In this document: positions 1 to 7,794 of the stretch, piece after piece
Layout of the letters: each line of letters opens with the position of its first letter
Numbering within the stretch: position 1 is the stretch's first letter
Source: a bacterium
GTDB taxonomy: Bacteria > SAR324 > XYD2-FULL-50-16
NCBI GenBank assembly: GCA_018829445.1
Contig: JAHJTV010000018.1
Location: 62,001 to 126,000 of the forward strand
DNA: 64,000 nt
Direction of reading: 5' to 3'
Notes under the pieces: generated by a model
Database searches by the model: none
The model's input: only the letters and a program-made list of their open reading frames with translations
Told to the model about the DNA's origin: nothing
Translations under genes and position numbers: made by a program

Positions 1-165
1 GAAAAGAATAAGGGCGCATTGGATTTTACCTTGGCTACCATCCCTGCAAAAAGAATAGCTGGTGAGGATGATATAAAAGGACTGGCGGTTTTTCTGGCTT
101 CAAAAGGATCAGACTATCTAACAGGGGCGATTATTCCTTTGGACGGAGGAATGTCTGCCCAGTAA
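1..165 (+). CDS. SDR family oxidoreductase, C-terminal fragment
   Basis: Open at the left edge; 54 codons are visible before the TAA. The segment contains IAGEDDIKGLAVFLAS, then SDYLTGAIIPLDGG close to the end. This is the standard C-terminus of classical short-chain dehydrogenases: the (P)EDIA..v.fLaSd element and the tG....vDGG signature. The catalytic Ser-Tyr-Lys and the Rossmann glycines lie outside the window, so substrate cannot be guessed. SDR enzymes are cytoplasmic NAD(P)-dependent oxidoreductases. It lies about 160 bases upstream of the M24 gene on the same strand and could share a transcript with it, which is an inference. Confidence 0.85.
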   Translation, partial: EKNKGALDFTLATIPAKRIAGEDDIKGLAVFLASKGSDYLTGAIIPLDGGMSAQ

Positions 166-322
166 AGAGCAGGCGTTGGACAAGTGATATTAACTGGAGA
201 TTGTTTTTACAGCCGGGATTCGTCTGAGGATTCCGGTATTTATCTGGCAGTTGAATGTGATTTGGATTGGATAATATAAAACTGTCTTTTCAGAACCTGA
301 AAATCTAATAAGGGAGGTGTTT

Positions 323-1669
323 ATGGCTTTGGGAAAATATGCAGTGGATTATGAACAGCGGGTAGACTATCCCCATCTTCGTAAAGAGCGGCTCGATAAG
401 GCGAAAGAGCAGTTGAACAAGTCCGGTGCCGGAGCAATTATTACCTGGGACGAGGCCAATATCCGCTACCTGACGTCCTACTATGTGACGACACCCATGC
501 GCCCGGCAGAGACACAGTTTGCCTTTCTGCCCCGCAATGGAGAGCCGATTCTCTTCGGCGGCGGAACGCCTTCGGAAGCAGAGCGTCGCATGCCCTGGAT
601 GAAGGGGCGGGTTCGTCCGGGATTTCCACCTTTTAAAGTGATCTCAGATAACGAAGATCATATTGCTGTTCTGATCACGGTGGACACGATCGCTAAGGCA
701 TTGGCCGAGCACGGTCTGGAAAAAGAACCCCTCGCCATTGAAGGAACGGTCTGCGGCGTGATTTTGGAGCGGGCATTCAAAAAGGCCGGAATCGAGGTTA
801 TACATGAGAAGCCGATTTTAGATGCGGCCCGTGTCATCAAGACACAGGATGAAATTGAGTTGATGCGCATAACCTGTCAGAACTCAGAATCAGCCTTTGC
901 AGCCATCGTTGACGCCATCAAACCGGGGGTCCGGGAATGCGATCTGGTGGGGATAGGCATCAAGGCTTTGTACCAGGAAGGAGCCGATCACACCGAAGAT
1001 CTGGTTTGCTGTCCCCGGTACAACACCAACCCTTACGGTTGGTCATTCACGGATAAGCCCCTGCGTCCCGGGGACCTGGTCTATATTGATGTAGACGGAA
1101 ATTCCTACCAGGGTTACAAGTCCTGTGTATATCGAACCTTTTGTGTCGGCAAGGCAACTCAGGAGCAGAAGGATCTGTACCAGGAGTGTTATGAGATGCT
1201 CTATGGTGCGATCAGCGTGATCAAAGAAGGGGCAACAAACCATGATGTTGCATCAAAATGGCCGGATTCACCAGCGTATTGGGGATATAGTGACTGGGCC
1301 GAGGTGATGCCCTATGCGGTAGGTCATGGTCTGGGTCTGACCCTGCATGATCCTCCCGGTATCAGTGCCTATATGATGGCCATGGGCATACCGCCAACGG
1401 AACTGAAAGAAGGGATGGTGATAGCACTGGAGACGTATGCCGGGCATAAGGGCGGCAAGCATGGTGTTCGTCTGGAGGAGGAGTTCCCTGATGGCTTATT
1501 TGTGGTAAGTGAGGGAACTCGGACACGGATCTGGTCAAGGTTCCCATCGAAGTCCCAACCTCCGATATCAAACATGTGGACCTACCGCGGTTTCTGCTGG
1601 AGGCGGATCATTTTGTCAACCTGCCGATTTTCAAGTCTCATGCCAGCATGGTGTTCAGTTGTGCCTTGA
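323..1669 (+). CDS. M24 family metallopeptidase-like protein with aberrant C-terminus
   Basis: Creatinase/aminopeptidase P fold, about 390 residues of recognisable M24B sequence. ATG 323 is chosen over GTG 317 because AGGGAGG (311-317) sits 5 bases upstream. Pita-bread metal ligands are partly visible: IDVDG, then GHGLG (His), IALETYAG (Glu) and GVRLEEE (Glu). The Asp normally found before the RTF motif is Cys here (YKSCVYRTF). The D-x-D pair and the His-to-Glu (35) and Glu-to-Glu (15) spacings resemble, from memory, the DddP branch of M24 rather than PepP. Sequence after about residue 395 no longer looks like M24. It reads out of frame into the neighbouring DUF362 gene and ends at 1669. Either a real deletion fused two genes or this is an assembly join; function is uncertain. 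Confidence 0.75.
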   Translation: MALGKYAVDYEQRVDYPHLRKERLDKAKEQLNKSGAGAIITWDEANIRYLTSYYVTTPMRPAETQFAFLPRNGEPILFGGGTPSEAERRMPWMKGRVRPGFPPFKVISDNEDHIAVLITVDTIAKALAEHGLEKEPLAIEGTVCGVILERAFKKAGIEVIHEKPILDAARVIKTQDEIELMRITCQNSESAFAAIVDAIKPGVRECDLVGIGIKALYQEGADHTEDLVCCPRYNTNPYGWSFTDKPLRPGDLVYIDVDGNSYQGYKSCVYRTFCVGKATQEQKDLYQECYEMLYGAISVIKEGATNHDVASKWPDSPAYWGYSDWAEVMPYAVGHGLGLTLHDPPGISAYMMAMGIPPTELKEGMVIALETYAGHKGGKHGVRLEEEFPDGLFVVSEGTRTRIWSRFPSKSQPPISNMWTYRGFCWRRIILSTCRFSSLMPAWCSVVP

Positions 1670-2454
1670 AAAACATCAAGGGGGTGGTACAGGATATTGT
1701 TCATTATGTCATGCACACCACCGATCTGGCGGCTGCTATGATGGATCTGGGTTCGGTGATCCAGCCCGATTTCACCATTGTTGACATGATCAAACCGATG
1801 GAGGGATATGGCCCCCATTCCGGAACCGCAGCAGATGTTGGCTGCATTGTTGCCGGAAAAGACATGGTGGCTATCGATGCAACCGCCTGCCGCATAGTCG
1901 GACTCTCACTTGAAGACGTCCCCTATTTTGATGCGGCCCTGGAAAAAGGTCTGGGCGTTTTTGATGAGAAATTGATCGAGATCCGCGGCAACAGCATCAA
2001 AGAGGTGGCAAAGAAGCTGTTTCTTCCATACCTGGATGGATTTGATGCTTTTCCGGAGTACACTTTTCATGTGGATAGGGGTTGCAGCTCCTGCCAGGGT
2101 CTGGCCGCCTTTACCATGTCCAAGCTGAAATCCCTGAATGAATATACCAAAAACGCCGGGATGCATATCGCCATCGGCAAGGTCAGAGGCATCCCTGAAA
2201 ATATCAAGGAAGGCAACGAACTACTTCTGTTTGGTGACTGTACAAAGTCTCTGAAAAAGCGACTTGAAAAAGAGGGCAGGACAGCATTGTACTGCGAGGG
2301 GTGTCCACCTGCAGAGCCGTTTCCGGCCTGGATGATGATTCAGCGAATGACGGCTGAAGAGATCGTCCTCTCCGAAGGCGAAGCACTGAGAAGCAGAATG
2401 GAGGAAGAGGACAAGCTTTTCGGGCAGTGGGTGGCGGAGCAACAGAAGAGCTGA
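1576..2454 (+). CDS. DUF362 protein lacking its N-terminus (probably broken)
   Basis: Strong DUF362 core: EADHFVNLPIFKSH followed by CALKNIKGVV, then DFTIVDMIKPMEGYGP, AGKDMVAIDATACRI and a C-terminal cysteine-rich part (CSSCQG, CEGCPP). DUF362 proteins are often linked to iron-sulfur proteins; their role is unknown. The first usable start is GTG 1576 without a Shine-Dalgarno, but homologous sequence continues upstream in this frame to a TGA at 1510-1512 (reading TDLVKVPIEVP). The gene therefore lacks roughly its first 120 residues and overlaps the M24 reading frame by 94 bases in another phase. Most likely a 5'-truncated pseudogene created with the M24 junction; translational expression from the GTG cannot be excluded. 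Confidence 0.7.
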   Translation: MDLPRFLLEADHFVNLPIFKSHASMVFSCALKNIKGVVQDIVHYVMHTTDLAAAMMDLGSVIQPDFTIVDMIKPMEGYGPHSGTAADVGCIVAGKDMVAIDATACRIVGLSLEDVPYFDAALEKGLGVFDEKLIEIRGNSIKEVAKKLFLPYLDGFDAFPEYTFHVDRGCSSCQGLAAFTMSKLKSLNEYTKNAGMHIAIGKVRGIPENIKEGNELLLFGDCTKSLKKRLEKEGRTALYCEGCPPAEPFPAWMMIQRMTAEEIVLSEGEALRSRMEEEDKLFGQWVAEQQKS

Positions 2455-2792
2455 TTCACCTTTCAGAGTCGTCCGGCCCCATGGGCTAGAGACGGCACCG
2501 GCACCTGATCATTACATAAGGTTTAACAAGGGAGGAAAAGGCGTCACCGAGACCGAAGGTTTTAATCCCGAGATCATCTCGAGGCCTCTTTTCTTCCTCG
2601 ATCCCGTGAAAAAACAATATTTCGAATTGATACTTAAAAAAGTCCAATGCTTCTCCCAATCTGTATTTAATGCAATATATTTATAAAAACCAATAAAGAA
2701 CTTGACTCTCATAACCCAAATTCTTATCATCTTTTATTCGTATCCCCCTGATCCAGATAAACTGGCAACATCAACCCTATTCCCTTGATCAA
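2455..2792. other. Intergenic stretch without recognisable gene
   Basis: 338 bases between the DUF362 gene and the secreted-protein gene. I see no convincing coding sequence. A 72-codon minus-strand frame has no family resemblance and no ribosome-binding site. AT content rises towards the 3' half, so the promoter of the downstream gene probably lies there, but no clear -35/-10 pair stands out. Confidence 0.5.
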
Positions 2793-3758
2793 GTGACCAT
2801 TTTAATCGCTTTTTTGTTTTTTGTTATTTATCAACTCCTGATTCCCTTTCCTGCACATTCTGAAAACCTTTTAAGCCCTCACTTATTGGAGCCGGAGGCC
2901 TACTCTGAAACATATAGCATCGTTGTTACGGATAAGTCCGTAGGCTATATCAAGGTTGAACTTGCCATCTCCAACCTTGGTTTAGGTGATCAAAATGCCA
3001 TGTGTCGGATAGATCATTTGGGACCTGATTTCCAATGGTCGGCTGATGAATTGTATGGACGGGAAGATTGGCAGTTTGATCCTAAAGGCACATTGGTGGT
3101 TGGAAGTTGCAGCTTGGATGTTGCTACGGGAGCTCCAATAGTCAAAGTAGACCTGAATGACCGTTCTTTTCGGATCATGTTTGCCAATCCCTTGAAGGAG
3201 GTAATTCCGAAAAACCATTTGATAGTAACCGGCGATCGTTTTTTTAATCAGCATATCCTGCTGGCCTGGTCGTCTGTGATTCTTGTTACTTCAAAAGTCG
3301 GAGAAGAGGAGTTCCATAGCACCGGGCATGGTATGATTCATCGGTTCTGGACAACAGCCTGGCCTCCGGAATTGGCAGAGTATTGGATAAGAGCCTATCA
3401 CCTTGGATCTGGGGGAAGCTTTTCCCTGTTTGCCTGGAAACCGCTTGAGAAAAATGGGATGAATGGATTTGTTCTTTTTCCGGATGGGGCCATTCCTGCT
3501 GTAATTGAGGAGTGCAACCTGTTAAACGAACACCCGGAGGAGTATAATATTAGAGTAGTAGCCGGTAAAAGCAGTTTTGAGATAAAAACCGATCACCGGT
3601 TAAGCCGTCATGCACCGATTGAACAGCTTGGCGCCTTTAAATTCTTAATAACCCCGTGGCTGGGGAATCCTGTCACACAAACTTTTTCAGCCACAATGAG
3701 TTCAGCCGGGTCAACTGTTCAGGAGCAGGTTTTTTTTGAATTGACGACGCTTGATTGA
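2793..3758 (+). CDS. Predicted secreted protein, possibly a tandem lipocalin (CrtC/AttH-like)
   Basis: 321 residues from a GTG start. The first 23 or so residues form a hydrophobic signal peptide (ILIAFLFFVIYQLLIPF, then AHS), so the mature protein is exported. The body is beta-rich with many aromatics. The segment around residue 178-205 (STGHGMIHRFW, then WIRAYHL and SFSLFAWKP) resembles the G-x-x-H-x-W...W-x-x-x-x-L pattern of the hydroxyneurosporene-synthase/AttH/Svf1 tandem-lipocalin superfamily. That resemblance is weak and comes from reading the pattern only. No catalytic residues can be assigned. It stands alone between two gene-free stretches. Treat as a hypothetical secreted protein. 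Confidence 0.6.
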   Translation: MTILIAFLFFVIYQLLIPFPAHSENLLSPHLLEPEAYSETYSIVVTDKSVGYIKVELAISNLGLGDQNAMCRIDHLGPDFQWSADELYGREDWQFDPKGTLVVGSCSLDVATGAPIVKVDLNDRSFRIMFANPLKEVIPKNHLIVTGDRFFNQHILLAWSSVILVTSKVGEEEFHSTGHGMIHRFWTTAWPPELAEYWIRAYHLGSGGSFSLFAWKPLEKNGMNGFVLFPDGAIPAVIEECNLLNEHPEEYNIRVVAGKSSFEIKTDHRLSRHAPIEQLGAFKFLITPWLGNPVTQTFSATMSSAGSTVQEQVFFELTTLD

Positions 3759-3842
3759 TAATCCGTTGCGATTCGAGTACCTCCCTTTCAGCTTGGAAAA
3801 GAAAATGGGATGACTCAGACAAGTAGTGACGTTCAGCAATTT

Positions 3843-3889
3843 AAGTTCTGGTGGGAAAGTACCCCCGCTCTACCATAATCCTTGCTTTT
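3843..3889. repeat. Dispersed intergenic repeat, copy A
   Basis: Begins AAGTTCTGGTGGG and ends TACCATAATCCTTGCTTTT. The same outer sequences recur at 52250-52296 (with TACCGTAATCC), with a more diverged, hairpin-capable centre. Both copies lie in gene-free DNA. Two copies this far apart suggest a genome-wide intergenic repeat family. Confidence 0.6.
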
Positions 3890-3967
3890 GGTAATATTTG
3901 CTTAGATAATCGCTTATGGGACTTGATCCGGCATCCAGGGGATTTAATCGAAAATCTAAAAAATCGG

Positions 3968-3989
3968 ATTCCGGCTCGTAGGCCGGAAT
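3968..3989. repeat. REP-like palindrome
   Basis: Perfect 8-bp inverted repeat ATTCCGGC / GCCGGAAT around a 6-base loop, followed by GACA. The same design (ATTCC...GGAATGACA) occurs at 56832-56851 in another intergenic region. This is the look of short palindromic intergenic repeats common in proteobacteria. It sits about 65 bases before the dsrE-like gene. Confidence 0.6.
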
Positions 3990-4053
3990 GACAAGAAAAT
4001 CAACTTTTCGGAGTGAACTCTATATATGGAAATGAGCATTTTTAGGAGAAAAA

Positions 4054-4398
4054 ATGAGCGAGAAAAAACACCTGTATGTTTTATGGACCAATGATAATAT
4101 TTTGACCGCCGAGAAAATGGTGTTTATGTATACTATCAATTCTTTAAAACACGGCTGGTGGGAAGACGTTACCCTGATTATCTGGGGGGCAACGACAAAG
4201 CTGGTCGCAGAAAATGAGGAGATTCAGGCGTTGGTGAGAACAGCAGCGGAAGCGGGTGTGCATGTAACTGCCTGTAAAGCTTGCGCTGATCAGCTAAATA
4301 CTACGAAAATCCTTGAAGGTTTGAATATAGAAGTAATCTATTGGGGTGATCCCCTTACAAAAATCCTTAAAAATGAAGAAACCCTGCTGACTATTTGA
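4054..4398 (+). CDS. DsrE family protein
   Basis: 114 residues; ATG follows AGGAG with good spacing. The sequence fits the small DsrE/DsrF-like alpha/beta fold: LYVLWTNDNILTAEKM at the N-terminus, DVTLIIWGATTKL in the middle, and VTACKACADQL with Cys74 and Cys77. In DsrE-like proteins a cysteine in this region can carry sulfur; single-domain paralogues are often of unknown role. There is no dsr or tus operon beside it. The next gene, a quinone reductase on the same strand 111 bases downstream, may be cotranscribed. Cytoplasmic. The family call is good, the function open. Confidence 0.8.
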   Translation: MSEKKHLYVLWTNDNILTAEKMVFMYTINSLKHGWWEDVTLIIWGATTKLVAENEEIQALVRTAAEAGVHVTACKACADQLNTTKILEGLNIEVIYWGDPLTKILKNEETLLTI

Positions 4399-4509
4399 TA
4401 AGATTCACCTGCAGATAAAACAGGCTGTTTCATTCCATCAAACTATCACATGAATGTATTGGGAATCTCATGTCAGTAAAACTTCACCAAAAAAAATAAG
4501 AGAATATTT

Positions 4510-5103
4510 ATGCATGCTTACATTGTATATGCCCATCCCGCTGAAGAGTCTTTCTGCCGTTATGTGCTGGAGACCTTTAAGTCCGGTTTGTTTGAATCCG
4601 GACACACCTATGAAGTGGGAGATCTTTATCAGATGGACTTTAAGTCCGAAATGGATAACGAACAATACCAACGGGAAGTGTGCATGGTTCCCGATGCCCC
4701 GGTTCCAGAAGATGTAAAAGCGGAACAGGATAAAATTGATCGGGCGGATGTATTGGTTTTTATCTATCCTGTCTGGTGGAGTGACTGTCCGGCCAAGATG
4801 AAAGGATGGTTTGACAGGGTATTGACTCACGGCTATGCCTATTTTTATGATAGCTGGGAGACACGTCACACAAAAATCCAGATCGACAAAGCGATTGTCA
4901 TCTGCTCAGCAGGTCATCCTGTAGAACACCTGGAGGAAACAGGAATCGCCCAGAGTATGCGGACGATCATGCTGAATGACCGCTTGCTGGGCGTAGGAGT
5001 CAGACAAGCCTATATGGAAATTCTGGGAGGCATGATGCCAAACGATGACAGTATGAGAGACCGGAATCTCCAGGTTGTATATAAACTGGCCGTCAACCTT
5101 TAA
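4510..5103 (+). CDS. NAD(P)H dehydrogenase (quinone), flavodoxin fold
   Basis: 197 residues matching the Flavodoxin_2/NQO family (KefF, MdaB, human NQO1 relatives). The N-terminus AYIVYAHPAEESFC is the typical phosphate-loop region. VLVFIYPVWWSDCPAKMKGWFDRV (residues 81-104) is the hallmark flavin- and substrate-binding segment. Such enzymes are cytosolic FMN/FAD proteins carrying out two-electron quinone reduction with NAD(P)H. The start is ATG 4510 with only a weak purine-rich element upstream. Downstream of dsrE on the same strand. Substrate unknown. Confidence 0.85.
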   Translation: MHAYIVYAHPAEESFCRYVLETFKSGLFESGHTYEVGDLYQMDFKSEMDNEQYQREVCMVPDAPVPEDVKAEQDKIDRADVLVFIYPVWWSDCPAKMKGWFDRVLTHGYAYFYDSWETRHTKIQIDKAIVICSAGHPVEHLEETGIAQSMRTIMLNDRLLGVGVRQAYMEILGGMMPNDDSMRDRNLQVVYKLAVNL

Positions 5104-5206
5104 TTTAGAAATAACCTGGATTTTAATGTATTTCCGATTGGAGCCGCCATTGAGGGAATTCGAAAATGAATTTGAGTATAATTGAGAAGCCCCCATCAGA
5201 CAGCCG

Positions 5207-6526
5207 TTAAAACTCCAGCCTTGCTTTCTGGTTTTGTTGTTTCCAATAACGGCGGTACAAAAAATTGTAGGGAGAATTATTCTTATTTTTGTTCTGGATC
5301 TCCTGCAACCATTTTTTCGTCAAGGTCCTTGAGGTTTCAAAGGCTTCGCTGGTGAAGTTGAAGCTCTCTTTAGGCCCGGTTCTATAGGCATACTTGATAA
5401 ATGTTGCTTCCTGCCTGTCTCTTTCTTCCCGATAGGGTTCAAACAGGGAAAAATCATGCAAGACAGATCGATGAATTCGCTCATGATTCCACCAAAAGGA
5501 TTTGGAATTAAAGTGCCCTTTCGGTAGTGGCCCCAAATCAGGCAATACCTGATCATTAAACCAAATCGGCTTAAACAGACTGGTACAGGGGGCGGCAGTT
5601 CCCGTAGCCCAATAGATGTGTTTATCTTCCTTCAGGTGTGCAACCAGGGAGCCATTGGTGTTGGAATCCCGGGTAATGCCATTTCCGGCGTGTGCACAGA
5701 TTGAATCCTGCAATAGATGCGCCGAGGGGCTGTAGGGCTCCTTAGTATGGTGACGAAGAATCTTGAAAACCGAGGCGATATCAGGTTCATTCAGGTGTTC
5801 TGAAATCAGGGAAAAGCTGCAGCTTTTTCGCTGACTGGAGGCCGAGAAGGTTGTATACAGCCAGTCGGAAAAACAGTTTGCAAAATGAAATTCTTTTCCC
5901 GATTTTAGCCATCCTTTTTCTCTGGCAATATTATAAGTATCCGCATGACATTCATCGAATTCAGATCCAATGGTAAGCGCATTGCTGATGGAGTACTTAT
6001 CCTTGACTTTCAGGGCAGCCCACAAATCCCCCGCTGTTTCCAGCACCCAGGCTTGTGTTGGATCAGCGATGATAAAGCTGCTGTGGTAAATCATTTTTTT
6101 GTTATTATACCCGCAGATTCCACCCTGTCCATAGTCGGATAACAGACCGACGATTACATCCAACGCCTGCTCGGCCGTATGAGATCGTTCCAGGGCCAGA
6201 CGCAGCATATCCATTCCAGTCAGCCCACTGGATGTATTATATGGCATTTTGGTAAAAACGGCTTCATTACCGATGGTAACCCCTTTCTCGTTTGCACCCA
6301 TTTCTGCGCCCCACATCCAGAAGGGTCGACATAGTATTGTTCCGACAGTTTCTTTTACCTGGGGAATTGAAATGTAGGTGCAATGAACCTTATCTTTTAT
6401 GGAGTATTCTTGACCGGGACAATATTCCAGTACCTGAGCTTCATTTGGTTCACGATCACTATTTTTTGCGAAGAAAACAGACTGACTTTTTTTATCGGGC
6501 ACAATCGAAACAAATGTATCACACAT
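5207..6526 (-). CDS. C69 family (secernin-like) N-terminal-nucleophile hydrolase
   Basis: 439 residues; ATG at 6526 is preceded by GAGGATAAG. The start MCDTFVSIVPD places Cys2 as the N-terminal nucleophile once Met is removed, as in dipeptidase A/secernin (C69) enzymes. FFAKNSDREPNEAQ is the conserved K-N-S-D-R block. MGANEKGVTIGNEAVFTK and GLTGMDMLRLALERSHTAEQAL match the family core, and SFIIADPTQAWVLETAG is also typical. No signal peptide, so cytosolic. Length fits secernin-like members. Bacterial homologues are annotated as dipeptidases; the true substrate is unknown. Single gene, transcribed against both neighbours. Confidence 0.85.
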   Translation of the reverse strand: MCDTFVSIVPDKKSQSVFFAKNSDREPNEAQVLEYCPGQEYSIKDKVHCTYISIPQVKETVGTILCRPFWMWGAEMGANEKGVTIGNEAVFTKMPYNTSSGLTGMDMLRLALERSHTAEQALDVIVGLLSDYGQGGICGYNNKKMIYHSSFIIADPTQAWVLETAGDLWAALKVKDKYSISNALTIGSEFDECHADTYNIAREKGWLKSGKEFHFANCFSDWLYTTFSASSQRKSCSFSLISEHLNEPDIASVFKILRHHTKEPYSPSAHLLQDSICAHAGNGITRDSNTNGSLVAHLKEDKHIYWATGTAAPCTSLFKPIWFNDQVLPDLGPLPKGHFNSKSFWWNHERIHRSVLHDFSLFEPYREERDRQEATFIKYAYRTGPKESFNFTSEAFETSRTLTKKWLQEIQNKNKNNSPYNFLYRRYWKQQNQKARLEF

Positions 6527-7030
6527 CTTATCCTCGGGATATTAGAGAAACCGTTTAGTGTAATTACCGTTTTACCTTGCCGGGAAGAGAGGATACGTAA
6601 CGCTTTCCCACAATTCCGGGTGTAATGAATCGACCAGCTCTTTATAAAGCTGTAAACAATGTCCAGATCATTTTATCTGCTTTACAGTAACTGTCAACCT
6701 CTTACCGCTGGATGAGAGTATTATCATCAGATATGCCCCTATTTACCGTCTTTGGGGAGGAGTGGAAAATAGCAAAAAAGTGATTTTATTGGAACTGTTT
6801 TGGATCCATTTGAATATCGCTCAGCCCATAAACTGCTCTTACATTGAATCCTATCAATCTGATCACCTCTTCCCGTGATAGCCACAGTCATGTTCAAACT
6901 AAGGATGCCATGACCTGATCGTAAAAATACAAATAGTACTTGTATAAGCGGTTGGTTTTCAATAAGATTAAGTTATCTGAAGTTCTTAAAAAGTATACTT
7001 TAATAATTGTATTAAAACAGGGAGAACGGG
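6527..7030. other. Gene-free region
   Basis: About 500 bases between two divergently read genes (the C69 hydrolase leftward, the Cache protein rightward). Open frames here are short, lack ribosome-binding sites and overlap the hydrolase start. The last 80 bases are AT-rich and contain a TATACT element about 40 bases before the Cache gene, a possible -10 box, but I see no matching -35. Confidence 0.4.
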
Positions 7031-7582
7031 ATGAAAAAAAAGAGCTTAATTGGATTTTTATCTATAATGTTTTTTGCTTTTGGTGTATATGCAGACGATG
7101 CTGTAACTCCACGTGAATTGTTTACCAAAGTCGGGGAAGCGGTCATGTTTATTATCGAGAATGGGGATGAAGGGGTAAAAGCCATGAGTGAAAAAGCAGC
7201 AGATAATCCTTTTATCTGGAAAGATACCTATGTTTTTGTTTTCAAATGTGAGGACAAACTCCTGGCCGCTCATCCAAATACCAATCTGATCGGCAATAAA
7301 GGTGTCTGGAATCTGAAAGATCCCAATGGAAAGCTGATCATGCAGACTTTGTGTGAGGTAGCTTCGGCAAATGAGAATGGCGGCTGGTTTGACTATTACT
7401 GGCCAAAAGAACAATCAAAGACGGCTAAAACAACAGCAAAAGGTCTTGGGGATAAAGAAACCCTGGCCAGAAAAATCTCATTCTGCATTCAAGTTCCGGG
7501 AACACCTTATCAAGTTGCTGCCGGGATTTATGATGATACCCTGTCCGTTGAAGAGCTCAACGCAAAAATAGCAGAGTGGTAA
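7031..7582 (+). CDS. Secreted single-Cache-domain protein
   Basis: 183 residues. AGGGAG lies 6 bases before the ATG. Residues 1-21 form a signal peptide (MKKKS, hydrophobic core, ending in VYA). The mature part has the small Cache (sCache_2) pattern: VFVFKCEDKLLAAHPNTNLIG, then a W-N-L-K-D-P-N-G-K segment, then GWFDYYWPK and a final beta strand IQVPGTPYQVAAGIYDD. Such proteins bind small ligands in the periplasm, either free or feeding a receptor. It directly precedes a chemoreceptor gene, so a role as partner or stand-alone sensor is plausible but inferred. Confidence 0.8.
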   Translation: MKKKSLIGFLSIMFFAFGVYADDAVTPRELFTKVGEAVMFIIENGDEGVKAMSEKAADNPFIWKDTYVFVFKCEDKLLAAHPNTNLIGNKGVWNLKDPNGKLIMQTLCEVASANENGGWFDYYWPKEQSKTAKTTAKGLGDKETLARKISFCIQVPGTPYQVAAGIYDDTLSVEELNAKIAEW

Positions 7583-7713
7583 CAGGTTTTATGCATGCTC
7601 GAACAGACAATTCAGATTTTAAAAGCTATCGAAGGGCATTTGCCGAAAGTGATAAAAGGATATCGGTGTTTATTTCTCTGTGACGAAAAGATAAAGTTAT
7701 ATTAATCAATGGA

Positions 7714-7794
7714 TCAATACAAGAGGAGCTATGAAAAGCAGACAAAAACTGTCAATACAAGAGGAGCTATGAAAAGCAGACAAAAACTGTCAAT
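7714..7794 (+). repeat. 38-bp tandem duplication carrying ribosome-binding site and start codon
   Basis: Two identical 38-base units at 7714-7751 and 7752-7789, followed by 5 bases of a third. Each unit contains AGAGGAGCT, an ATG and the first codons of the chemoreceptor gene. The ATG at 7731 therefore opens a 13-codon reading frame that ends in TGA at 7770-7772. This stop overlaps the real start ATG at 7769 as ATGA. Confidence 0.95.

Noticed and set aside
2512..2730. 72-codon minus-strand frame in the gap after the DUF362 gene
   Set aside because: No ribosome-binding site, no family resemblance, atypical composition; chance frame.
4468..4869. 133-codon frame antisense to the quinone reductase
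   Set aside because: Lies wholly on the opposite strand of a well-supported gene.
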